Shown piece after piece: positions 44,565 to 52,946 of a DNA stretch of 64,000 bases. The translations under genes and the position numbers were made by a program. The notes under the pieces are model-generated. The model ran no database searches. It was given only the letters and a program-made list of their open reading frames with translations, and had not been told where the DNA came from. The stretch comes from Stappia stellulata (GTDB lineage Bacteria > Pseudomonadota > Alphaproteobacteria > Rhizobiales > Stappiaceae): NCBI RefSeq assembly GCF_020176715.1, contig NZ_JAIVMF010000008.1:62001-126000 (forward strand), written 5' to 3'. Numbering within the stretch: the stretch's first letter is position 1; every line of letters begins with the position of its first letter.

Positions 44565-44754
44565 CGAAACAGGCTCCTTCGCGATCGGTTGGCGCCAGCA
44601 TAGGACCTTGAGGCTTAATTTTCCTTACACGCGACAACTTGTGGCGGCATTGCCCGGCGATCACGCGAATGTGATTGCTGCGAGGTCATGGCGTCTTCGG
44701 CCGTATGCCGATGACGAGGCGCTTGACTCTGACCGCGTGTTTCGGAATCTATCA

Positions 44755-44769
44755 GAACATAACAGGAAC
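44755..44769 (+). promoter_or_regulatory. LexA/SOS box of the imuA operon
   Basis: GAAC at 44755-44758 and GAAC at 44766-44769 with exactly seven bases between: the alphaproteobacterial LexA consensus GAAC-N7-GAAC. It overlaps the Shine-Dalgarno element (AGGA) of imuA, 5 bp before the GTG start. Confidence 0.85.
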
Positions 44770-44773
44770 AAAA

Positions 44774-45646
44774 GTGGTTGCCGTGCCCCGACCCGATCCG
44801 GACCGAACGCGCCTCGTCGAGCTGCGCAGCCGCATTGCGGCACTCGAGGGACGCCTCTCCAGCGAGGCGCAGCTCCAGCCGGACCCTGCCTCCGCCGCAA
44901 ACGGGCAGGGTCCGGCCCGCCTTCTCACCGGCGTTGCCGGTTTCGACGGGCTGTTCGCCGCCGCCGGCATGCCTTGCGGCACGCTGCATGAGGCGACAAG
45001 CGCGGAAAGCCGGTCCGGCGGCGCGTTGACCGGGTTTGCCGCCGCGCTGCTGTCCTGTCTCGCAGCCCGGCGCACTGGGGCGGTGCTCTGGGTCATGGAA
45101 CCCGATGGCGGACGGGAGACCGGGTCTCCCAATGCGGAAGGGCTGGCGCGCTTCGGGCTCGATCCCGCGCGGGTTGTTCTAGTGCGCGCGCGCTGTGTCG
45201 CGGAGATGCTGTGGGCGGTGGAGGAGGGGGTTCAGGCGAAGGGGGTCTGCGCGGTCGTCGCGGAGATGCGGGGCGCGCCCCGGGCGCTCGATCTTACCGC
45301 ATCGCGGCGGCTTTTGCTGCGCGCGGAAGCGGGCGGCGCGACTGCCTTTTTGCTGCGGCATGCCGGCGGCGCGGCGCCGACGGCCGCGGTCACGCGGTTT
45401 CGCATCGCCGCGCGACCGAGTGGAGGACGGGAGGACCGTCGACTTGCCCCCCTTGGCCGGCCCGGCTGGCGGGTGGAGCTGCAACGCAATCGGGACGGGC
45501 GTCCCGGCACCGTGGAGCTGGAGTGGGATCATGCGATGCGAAGTTTCGCCGCGCCAGCGGATCGTGAGCCTGTGGTTCCCCGAACTGGCGACGGACCGGC
45601 TGGAGCGCCTGGAACGGGGCGCGTCGTGGCGTTCGCGCGGCGCTGA
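44774..45646 (+). CDS. imuA: ImuA, mutasome accessory protein
   Basis: A RecA-like protein of 290 residues, part of the SOS-induced translesion mutasome with ImuB and DnaE2. The GTG at 44774 is taken as start because AGGA lies 6 bp upstream and the LexA box just before it would otherwise be coding. Features of the family: LLTGVAGFDGLFAAAGMPCGTLHEA and GAVLWVMEPDG; the P-loop is degenerate. The C-terminus overlaps imuB by 116 bp in another frame. It is induced after DNA damage if the LexA box is functional. Confidence 0.88.
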   Translation: MVAVPRPDPDRTRLVELRSRIAALEGRLSSEAQLQPDPASAANGQGPARLLTGVAGFDGLFAAAGMPCGTLHEATSAESRSGGALTGFAAALLSCLAARRTGAVLWVMEPDGGRETGSPNAEGLARFGLDPARVVLVRARCVAEMLWAVEEGVQAKGVCAVVAEMRGAPRALDLTASRRLLLRAEAGGATAFLLRHAGGAAPTAAVTRFRIAARPSGGREDRRLAPLGRPGWRVELQRNRDGRPGTVELEWDHAMRSFAAPADREPVVPRTGDGPAGAPGTGRVVAFARR

Positions 45647-47195
45647 GGCCCTCCCGCGCGCGGTGATCGCCACCCGCAAGGGAACGGAGCGCATCGTGGC
45701 GCTGAACGCGGCGGCCCGCGCGCTCGGGATCCTGGCGGGCGAACCGCTGGCCGATGCCCGCGCCCGGCATCCGGGTCTGGCGAGCGATGCGCAGGCGCCC
45801 GCCGAGGAAGCGGCCTTGCTGGCCGCGCTTGCCGACTGGTGCGACCGCTATACGCCGCTGGTTGCGCTGGATAGCGACGACGGCCTGTTGCTCGACATCA
45901 CCGGCTGTGCCCATCTCTTCGCCCGCGACGGCGCCGGCGCGACCCAGGACGACGGGCTTCCGGCCGGCGAGCGCGCGCTGATGGACGATTGCCTGCGCCG
46001 GCTGGGCGATCAGGGTTTTGCGGCGCGCGCGGCCGTTGCCGATACGCCAGCGGCGGCCTGGGCACTGGCGCGGCATGCGCCCGAGCCGGACGGCCTGGCC
46101 GGCGCGGCGGCGGGCGCAGGCATTGCACCCGGCGCCTGGCGTGACGCGCTTGTCGCCCTGCCGATCGCCGCCCTGCGGCTGGAGGAGGCCACGGTCGATG
46201 CGCTTGCCCGTGTCGGGCTGACGCGGATCGCCGATGTGGTCGACCGGCCGCGGGGACCGCTCGCCTCCCGGTTCGGACGGGAGCTGGTGCGCCGCATCGA
46301 CCGGCTGCGGGGCGACGAGGCGGAGCCGATCTCGCCGCGTCTGGCCGTGCCGCTTTTGGCCGCGGACCGGCGGTTCTTCGAGCCGATCTCCCGCGAGGAG
46401 GATGTGCGCGGCGTGATCCTGGCGTTGGCCGAGCGGTTGTCGCGCGATCTGGAGCGACGCGGCGAGGGCGGGCGGGCCTTCGAACTGGCGCTGTTCCGGG
46501 TCGACGGCGTGGTCAACCGCGTGACGGTGGGGACCAGCCGTGCCTTGCGCGAGCCGGCAAGGGTGCTCGGCCTGTTCGCGGAAAGGCTCGCCGCCCTTGG
46601 CGACGATTTCGACGCGGGCTTCGGCTTCGATCTGGTGCGCCTGTGCGTGCTGGAAGCGCAGCGTTTCGAGGCGGTTCAGTCCGATTTCACGCAAGCGGGC
46701 GAGCAGACGGAAGCGCTTGATGCGTTGATCGACCGTCTCGGCGCACGCCTCGGCATCGCCCGCGTCGCGCGGTTCCTGCCGTGCGACAGCCATCTGCCGG
46801 AGGCGCGCCAGAAACTGGTGCCGGCAGCACTCGTCGACACGACCGCGCTTGTCTGGTGCTCCGAGACGCCGGTTGCGCCCGACACGCCGCAGCTACGTCC
46901 CTTGCGGCTGATCGATCCGCCCGAACCGGTCGAGGCGGTGGCGATGGTGCCCGAGGGGCCGCCGCTTCGCTTCCGCTGGCGGCGGGCGCTTTATGAGGTG
47001 CGCGCCTGCGAGGGGCCGGAACGGCTGGTGCCGCCCTGGTGGCAGAGCCCGCAACCGCCGCAGGCGCGCGACTATTACCGGGTGGAGGATGGCGAGGGAC
47101 GGCGTTTCTGGCTCTATCGGGAAGGTTTTTATGAGGCGGATGCGGGTGTTGAACTGCGCGCGCCGCGCTGGTTCCTGCAGGGGCTATATGCATGA
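45531..47195 (+). CDS. imuB: ImuB, catalytically inactive Y-family polymerase
   Basis: A protein of 554 residues that bridges DnaE2, ImuA and the beta clamp. The N-terminal segment RIVSLWFPELATDRLERL replaces the catalytic DxD motif of Y-family polymerases, as expected for ImuB. The finger/palm remnants (VALDSDDGLLLDITGCAHLF), helix-hairpin-helix (LARVGLTRIADVVDRPRGPLASRFG) and a C-terminal ImuB-specific region ending YREGFYEADAGVELRAPRWFLQGLYA are present. The ATG at 45531 has GGAG upstream. It overlaps imuA by 116 bp and dnaE2 by 4 bp. Confidence 0.9.
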   Translation: MRCEVSPRQRIVSLWFPELATDRLERLERGASWRSRGAEALPRAVIATRKGTERIVALNAAARALGILAGEPLADARARHPGLASDAQAPAEEAALLAALADWCDRYTPLVALDSDDGLLLDITGCAHLFARDGAGATQDDGLPAGERALMDDCLRRLGDQGFAARAAVADTPAAAWALARHAPEPDGLAGAAAGAGIAPGAWRDALVALPIAALRLEEATVDALARVGLTRIADVVDRPRGPLASRFGRELVRRIDRLRGDEAEPISPRLAVPLLAADRRFFEPISREEDVRGVILALAERLSRDLERRGEGGRAFELALFRVDGVVNRVTVGTSRALREPARVLGLFAERLAALGDDFDAGFGFDLVRLCVLEAQRFEAVQSDFTQAGEQTEALDALIDRLGARLGIARVARFLPCDSHLPEARQKLVPAALVDTTALVWCSETPVAPDTPQLRPLRLIDPPEPVEAVAMVPEGPPLRFRWRRALYEVRACEGPERLVPPWWQSPQPPQARDYYRVEDGEGRRFWLYREGFYEADAGVELRAPRWFLQGLYA

Positions 47196-50100
47196 GCGGA
47201 CCTGCTCCGACATATGCCGAACTCTGCGCGGCGACGAATTTCTCCTTCCTGCGCGGCGCGTCGCATCCGGAGGAACTGGTGCGCCGTGCCGGCGAACTGG
47301 GGCTGGCGGCTCTGGGGATCTGCGACCGCAACTCGCTCGCCGGCGTGGTGCGCGCTCATATGGCGGCGAAGGAGGTCGGCCTGCGGCTCGCGGTCGGCTG
47401 CCGGCTGGCGTTTTGCGACGGCACGCCGGATATCCTGGCCTGGCCGCGCGACCGGCAGGCCTACGGCCGGCTGACGCGGCTTTTGACCATCGGCAACCGG
47501 CGCGCGCCGAAGGGAGAGTGCCACCTCACCGTGGAGGATCTCGTCGCCTGGGGCGAGGGGCTGGTGCTTGCCCCGATCCCGGCTCCCGAGGAAGAGGCCG
47601 GCCTGAAAGCGCTGCTTGTCCGTTTGCGCGAGGTCTTTGCGGACCGCCCCCGCCTGGCGGTGGCGCTGGGCTATGGCGCGGACGACCGTCGCCGGCTGGA
47701 GCGACTCGCCGAGATCGCGCGCAAGGCCGGCGTTTTGCTGCTTGCCACCAACGACGTGCTCTATCACGTCGCCGAACGCCGGCCCTTGCAGGACGTTTTG
47801 AGCTGCATTCGCCTGCATGAGACGCTGGAGAGTGCGGGGCGCCGGCTGCAAGCCAATGCGGAGCGCCACCTGAAAGGCGCGGAAGCGATGGCGCATGTCT
47901 TTCGCGCGGCCCCCGAGGCGCTGGCCGAGACCGTCGCCGTGCTGGAGAGCCTGACGTTTTCGCTCGACGATCTCGCCTATGAGTATCCGGAGGAGGCGAC
48001 CGGCCTGAGCGCCACGCCGCAGCAGGAGCTGGAGCGGCTGACCTGGCTGGGAGCGGAGCGCCGCTATCCGCAGGGCGTTCCGCCCAGGGTCGAGACGACG
48101 ATCCGGGGCGAGCTCGCGCTGATCGAGGAGCTCGCCTATGCGCCCTATTTTCTCACCGTGCAGGACATCGTCCGCTTCGCGCGTGCGCGCGGGATCCTGG
48201 CGCAGGGGCGCGGCTCGGCAGCCAATTCGGCCGTGTGTTTCTGCCTCGGCATCACCGAGGTGGATCCGGCGCGCGGGGATTTGCTGTTCGAGCGGTTCAT
48301 CTCGCCCGAGCGGCGCGAACCGCCGGATATCGACGTCGACTTCGAGCACGAGCGGCGCGAGGAGGTGATCCAGTATATCTACGAGAAATACGGCCGTGAG
48401 CGCGCGGGGCTGGCCGCCACCGTGATCACCTATCGCACCCGCTCGGCCGTGCGCGAGGTGGGCAAGGTTTTCGGGCTGTCGCAGGACACGCTCAACCGTC
48501 TTGCCGGCACCATCTGGGGCTGGTCGTCCAAGGGGATCGACCAGCGCATGCTGCGCGAGGCGGGGCTCGATCCCGCCGACCCGCGTCTCGCGCTGGTGGC
48601 GCGGCTGTCGCGCGAGATCATCGGCTTTCCGCGTCATCTCTCCCAGCATGTCGGCGGGTTCGTCATCACCCGGGGGCGGCTCGATTCGGTGGTGCCGATC
48701 CAGAACGCCGCCATGGAGGGGCGCACCGTCATCGAATGGGACAAGGACGATCTGGAATCGCTCGGCATGCTGAAGATCGACATCCTGGCGCTCGGCATGC
48801 TGACGGCGATCCGCAAGAGCCTCGACCTGCTGCGCGAGGACTACGGCCGGTCGGAAACGCTGGCCTCCATTCCCCCCGAGGAACCGGAGGTCTACGACAT
48901 GCTCTGCCGGGCGGATTCGCTCGGGGTGTTCCAGGTGGAAAGCCGGGCGCAGATGACGATGCTGCCGCGTTTGAAGCCGCGCAATTTCTACGACCTGGTG
49001 ATCGAGGTGGCGATCGTGCGCCCCGGGCCGATCCAGGGCGACATGGTGCATCCCTATCTGCGCCGCCGGCAGCGGCTGGAGAAGGTGGTCTATCCGAAAA
49101 AGGAACTGGAGGAGGTGCTCGGCAAGACGCTCGGCGTGCCGCTGTTCCAGGAACAGGCGATGCGGATCGCCATCGTCGCTGCCGGGTTCTCGCCGGGCGA
49201 GGCCGACCGGCTGCGGCGGGCGATGGCGACCTTTCGCCGGGTCGGCACCATCGGCACCTTCCAGCGCAAGATGATCGACGGCATGGTGGCGCGCGGCTAT
49301 GAGGCGGAGTTCGCCGAACGCTGTTTCCGCCAGATCGAGGGTTTTGGCGAATACGGCTTTCCCGAAAGCCATGCGGCGAGTTTCGCGCTTCTTGTCTATG
49401 CCTCCGCCTGGCTCAAGGCGCGCTATCCGGACGTGTTCCTGGCCGGCATGCTAAATGCGCAGCCGCTCGGCTTCTACGCGCCGGCGCAGTTGGTGCGCGA
49501 CGCGCGCGAACACGGCGTGGAGGTGCGCGATGTCGACATCAACCTCTCCGACTGGGACGCGACGCTGGAGGCGGGAGCGCCGGCGGCTGGTCGGCTGCAT
49601 CCGCGCCACGCCGAGATGCGCGGCACGGTCCTGAGCCGGCGGGCGGTGCGGCTCGGGCTGCGCAGTGCCAAGGGTTTGCGGGAGGAGGACATGAAGACGC
49701 TGATCGCGCGGCGGGGGGAGGGCTACGATTCCGTGCGCGATCTCTGGCTGCGCTCCGGCCTGTCGAAACGCGCCATCGCCCGGCTTGCGGAGGCCGACGC
49801 CTTTCGCTCCATCGGGCTCGACCGGCGGGCGGCGCTCTGGGTGGCGCAGGGGCTGGACGCGGGCGGCGAGCCGACGCGGTTGCCGCTGTTCGACACGGCG
49901 GCCCTTGGCGAGTTGCGCCTTGAACCGGATGCGGATCTGCCGCCGATGCCGCCGGGCGCTCATGTCGTGGCGGACTACCGCGCCCTGTCGCTGTCCCTCA
50001 AGGCGCATCCGGTCGTCTTCCTGCGCAAGCGCCTCGACCGGCTGTCGATCGTGCCCTGCGATGCGCTGTCACGCACGCGCAACGGGGTGCGCCGCGAGGT

Positions 50101-50563
50101 GGCCGGCCTCGTTCTGGTGCGGCAGCGGCCCGGCACGGCAAGCGGGGTGATCTTCATGACGCTGGAAGACGAGACGGGTGTTGCCAACATCGTGGTCTGG
50201 CCCAAGGTGTTCGAGCGCCATCGCGCCATCGTTCTCGGCGCGCGGCTTTTGCGGGTGCGCGGCAAGGTGCAGTCGGACCAGGGCGTGGTGCATCTGATCG
50301 CCGACACGCTGGAGGATGCGACGCCGATGCTGGCCGATCTCTCCGACGACAGTATCGCGGATGCCGGCCTTGCCCGTGCCGACGAGGTCAGGCGGCCGGT
50401 GCCGGACCAGCGGCACAAGCTGCAGCCGGGCAGCGGGCTTGCCGAGCTTGTGCGCGAGGTGCCGGAACTGTCCCGGACCCGCGACGTGCACACGCGCTCG
50501 CGTCAGGATCGGGCCGGAGACAAGGTCAGGGCCGCGATGCCCAGGGGGCGGAATTTTCACTGA
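47192..50563 (+). CDS. dnaE2: Error-prone DNA polymerase DnaE2 (ImuC)
   Basis: A C-family polymerase of 1123 residues that carries out translesion synthesis with ImuA/ImuB. An N-terminal PHP domain begins YAELCAATNFSFLRGASHPEELV; the catalytic Asp pair is in PDIDVDF (378-384), GRGSAANS precedes it, and FQVESRAQM, RPGPIQGDMVHPYLRRR and GFPESHAASFALLVYASAWLK are typical of DnaE2. The C-terminal OB-fold region (VIFMTLEDETGVANIVVWP) is present. The ATG overlaps the imuB stop codon. It is SOS-controlled through the operon's LexA box. Confidence 0.96.
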   Translation: MSGPAPTYAELCAATNFSFLRGASHPEELVRRAGELGLAALGICDRNSLAGVVRAHMAAKEVGLRLAVGCRLAFCDGTPDILAWPRDRQAYGRLTRLLTIGNRRAPKGECHLTVEDLVAWGEGLVLAPIPAPEEEAGLKALLVRLREVFADRPRLAVALGYGADDRRRLERLAEIARKAGVLLLATNDVLYHVAERRPLQDVLSCIRLHETLESAGRRLQANAERHLKGAEAMAHVFRAAPEALAETVAVLESLTFSLDDLAYEYPEEATGLSATPQQELERLTWLGAERRYPQGVPPRVETTIRGELALIEELAYAPYFLTVQDIVRFARARGILAQGRGSAANSAVCFCLGITEVDPARGDLLFERFISPERREPPDIDVDFEHERREEVIQYIYEKYGRERAGLAATVITYRTRSAVREVGKVFGLSQDTLNRLAGTIWGWSSKGIDQRMLREAGLDPADPRLALVARLSREIIGFPRHLSQHVGGFVITRGRLDSVVPIQNAAMEGRTVIEWDKDDLESLGMLKIDILALGMLTAIRKSLDLLREDYGRSETLASIPPEEPEVYDMLCRADSLGVFQVESRAQMTMLPRLKPRNFYDLVIEVAIVRPGPIQGDMVHPYLRRRQRLEKVVYPKKELEEVLGKTLGVPLFQEQAMRIAIVAAGFSPGEADRLRRAMATFRRVGTIGTFQRKMIDGMVARGYEAEFAERCFRQIEGFGEYGFPESHAASFALLVYASAWLKARYPDVFLAGMLNAQPLGFYAPAQLVRDAREHGVEVRDVDINLSDWDATLEAGAPAAGRLHPRHAEMRGTVLSRRAVRLGLRSAKGLREEDMKTLIARRGEGYDSVRDLWLRSGLSKRAIARLAEADAFRSIGLDRRAALWVAQGLDAGGEPTRLPLFDTAALGELRLEPDADLPPMPPGAHVVADYRALSLSLKAHPVVFLRKRLDRLSIVPCDALSRTRNGVRREVAGLVLVRQRPGTASGVIFMTLEDETGVANIVVWPKVFERHRAIVLGARLLRVRGKVQSDQGVVHLIADTLEDATPMLADLSDDSIADAGLARADEVRRPVPDQRHKLQPGSGLAELVREVPELSRTRDVHTRSRQDRAGDKVRAAMPRGRNFH

Positions 50564-50592
50564 ACCGCGACGGAGGGATCGAGGGCTGCGCC

Positions 50593-50904
50593 TCAGAAGT
50601 GTTCCGGGCGCACCACCTGCACGTCGCAGATGGAGACGATGCCGGTGCGGCGCGAGACCATCGAAAACACGGCTTCCAGAACGCTGTCGACGCGCTCGGC
50701 ATCGAGCAGGCAGACGATGACGATCATGCGCCCCGCACCGCCGACGAGACCCTCCCGGCTCCATTCGCCGCTGTGTCCGCGTCCGGCCAATGCCGGCAGC
50801 ACCGTGTAGCCGGTGACCGCGAGGCGGTCGAGCAGGGCCGTCAGGCGCTCTTGGATCGGCGCCTCGACGATGATCTCGAGCCGTTTCTTCGCATAGGTCT
50901 GCAT
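50593..50904 (-). CDS. sbtB: P-II-like regulator of SbtA (SbtB-like)
   Basis: A P-II-fold protein of 103 residues: beta strand KRLEIIVEAP, helix, then the T-loop region GYTVLPALAGRGHSGEW...GGAGRMIVIVCL and the C-terminal TGIVSICDVQVV strand. It lacks the tyrosine-bearing T-loop of GlnB and the Cys-containing C-terminal extension of cyanobacterial SbtB. It lies 13 bp after the SbtA gene, the classical SbtA-SbtB pairing in which the P-II-like protein binds adenine nucleotides and closes the transporter; which nucleotide it binds is unknown. Confidence 0.8.
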   Translation of the reverse strand: MQTYAKKRLEIIVEAPIQERLTALLDRLAVTGYTVLPALAGRGHSGEWSREGLVGGAGRMIVIVCLLDAERVDSVLEAVFSMVSRRTGIVSICDVQVVRPEHF

Positions 50905-50917
50905 CGCGCCGCCCTCC

Positions 50918-51904
50918 TCAGCCGGTCAGATACTGTCCGATCGCCGCGTAAAGCGGAATGCCGACGGTCAGGTTAAACGGAAAGGTCACGCCGAGCGACA
51001 GGGTCAGATAGATCGCCGGGCGCGCCTCCGGCAGGGCGACACGCATCGCCGCCGGTACGGCGATGTAGGAGGCGGAGGCCGCCAGCGTCAACAGCAGTGC
51101 CGCGCCGCCAGCCGACAGGCCGATGGCCCAGGCGGCAGGAGCGGCGATTACCGCGCCGATCAGCGGCATGGTCAGCCCGAAGACGATCACCGCAGGCGTC
51201 AGGCTGCGGTATCCGGCGCGCAAGCCGCGGCCGGCGATCACGCCCATGTCGAGCAGGAACAGGCAGAGGATGCCCTTGAACGGATCGACGATGAAGGGGG
51301 CGATGTCGGCAAGCCCCTTCTCGCCGGTGATCAGGCCGATGGCGAAGGCGCCGACCAGAACGACGATCGAGCCGTTGAGGGCGATTTCGCGAAACAGCGA
51401 GCCGTTTTCTTCCTCCTGGGCGGCATCGCGCTTTCGCCCGCGCGCGGCCAGCCACAGCGCGGTCAGGATCGCCGGCGTTTCCATCACCGCGGCAACCGCC
51501 ACCAGATAGCCTTCGTAGTCGAGGCCGAGCGATTTCATGGTCTCGGTGGCAGCGACCAGCGTGACGATGGAGATGGAGCCATAGTGGCCCGCGACCGCCG
51601 CCCGGTCGGCGCGCGGCAGATCCGAGACGAGCGAAAGAATGCCGAAGGCTACGAGCGGGATCAGCGCGGAGAGCACCGCACCGGCGGCAAGCGCGGCGAT
51701 CAGCTTGGCGTCGACGCCATGTGCCGCCACGCCGACGCCGCCCTTGAAGCCGATCGCAAGCATGAGATAGAGCGCCAGCGCCTTGGCGACCGCCTCGGGC
51801 AGGGCCAGGTCGGAACGCGCGAGTGCGGCGGCAAGCCCCAGTGCGAAGAACAGCACCATCGGCGACGTCAGATTGGTCAAGGCAATGGCCAGCGTGTCGC
51901 CCAT
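50918..51904 (-). CDS. sbtA: Sodium-dependent bicarbonate permease SbtA (DUF897)
   Basis: An inner-membrane protein of 328 residues with about ten transmembrane helices in two repeats. Family marks: N-terminal NLTSPMVLFFALGLAAALARSDL, YLMLAIGFKGGVG, GHYGSISIVTLVAATE, and KGILCLFLLDMGVIAGR with ASASYIAVPAAMR near the end. In cyanobacteria SbtA is a high-affinity Na+/HCO3- symporter. Next to a P-II-like gene (downstream) and a carbonic anhydrase gene (upstream, same strand) it forms an inorganic-carbon module. Confidence 0.9.
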   Translation of the reverse strand: MGDTLAIALTNLTSPMVLFFALGLAAALARSDLALPEAVAKALALYLMLAIGFKGGVGVAAHGVDAKLIAALAAGAVLSALIPLVAFGILSLVSDLPRADRAAVAGHYGSISIVTLVAATETMKSLGLDYEGYLVAVAAVMETPAILTALWLAARGRKRDAAQEEENGSLFREIALNGSIVVLVGAFAIGLITGEKGLADIAPFIVDPFKGILCLFLLDMGVIAGRGLRAGYRSLTPAVIVFGLTMPLIGAVIAAPAAWAIGLSAGGAALLLTLAASASYIAVPAAMRVALPEARPAIYLTLSLGVTFPFNLTVGIPLYAAIGQYLTG

Positions 51905-52014
51905 AAGCGCCCCCGAGCGTCCGCGAACGAAAATGCCCGCATTCCTACGTATCGGCAGGCGGTTTAGTCGAGTGACGCGCCTTGCGCAACATTATTGCGT
52001 CCGGGAGGCGACCT

Positions 52015-52743
52015 TCACGGATTGGCCGGGATGCCCGGGCGGTGGGTGCACAACTCGAACCGGCCGGTGGCGGCGTCCAGCACCCGCAACTCGCCGGAGC
52101 CGATATCGAACCAGGCGCCGTGAAGCGACAGGCGGCCGCGCTCCTCGAGCAGGCGCACGCAGGGGAAGGTCCGCAGATTGGCGAGCGACTGGCGCACGCC
52201 GGCGTATTCGAGCGCGAGCTGGGGGTCCTCGGCCCGTTCCGCGGGCAGGCAGCGGAACTCGGCTGCCGGTTCCAGCAGGCTCATCCACTTGCCGATGAAA
52301 TCGCCCGGCGAAAGCGGGCCTGCATCGCCGTTGAGAAAGGCTTTCACGCCGCCGCAGCGGCAATGGCCGAGCACCACGATGTGGCGCACCTTGAGCGCCT
52401 GAACGGCGAATTCAAGCGCCGCGCTGGTCGAATGGTAGTCGCCGTCGGGGCCGTGCGGCGGCACGAGATTGGCGACATTGCGCACCACGAACAGCTCGCC
52501 CGGCCCGGCGCCGAAGATTCCTTCCGGCGTGACCCGGCTGTCGCAGCAGGAGATCACCATCACCTGCGGCTCCTGGCCGTAGACGGCAAGCCGCTCGTAA
52601 TCGGGGCGATGCGGTGTGTGGGAGCGTTCGCGGTATTTCCGGTAGCCGTCGAGGAGGCTCGGCGGGAAAGCCGCCGTGTCGTCGCCTTTCGGACGCAGAT
52701 CCGAGAACGGCTTGGGGTCGGAAGCAGTGCGTCTCCAGGGCAT
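52015..52743 (-). CDS. Beta-class carbonic anhydrase
   Basis: Zinc enzyme interconverting CO2 and HCO3-. The protein has 242 residues with a start at 52743 (MPWRRTASDPKPF). Zinc ligands and active site: Cys66, Asp68 and Arg70 in SCCDSRV, His127 and Cys130 in GHCRCGG; RNVANLVPP and STSAALEFAV are typical. There is no signal peptide, so it is cytoplasmic. It leads the carbonic anhydrase-sbtA-sbtB set (110 bp before sbtA) and is divergent from mch. Confidence 0.93.
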   Translation of the reverse strand: MPWRRTASDPKPFSDLRPKGDDTAAFPPSLLDGYRKYRERSHTPHRPDYERLAVYGQEPQVMVISCCDSRVTPEGIFGAGPGELFVVRNVANLVPPHGPDGDYHSTSAALEFAVQALKVRHIVVLGHCRCGGVKAFLNGDAGPLSPGDFIGKWMSLLEPAAEFRCLPAERAEDPQLALEYAGVRQSLANLRTFPCVRLLEERGRLSLHGAWFDIGSGELRVLDAATGRFELCTHRPGIPANP

Positions 52744-52946
52744 GGCAGATCCTCGCGCTCGCGCGAAACGGCCCGCGCGCAGCAAATAACCCTAGGGCAT
52801 TGCCCCGCGACAGGGCCAGTACGCGAAATTGCGTATGAGGTCGCTGCGGCGGGCGCTCCGTCATAGGTCCGACTTGCAAGCGGCCCGCCCGCGCTGTCAT
52901 ATGCCCCGGCCGGCCGAACACGTGCGACATGCAGAAGGGATGAACC

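Noticed and set aside
47129-49372. 747-codon open frame on the minus strand
   Set aside because: Antisense to dnaE2, whose catalytic motifs are intact on the plus strand.
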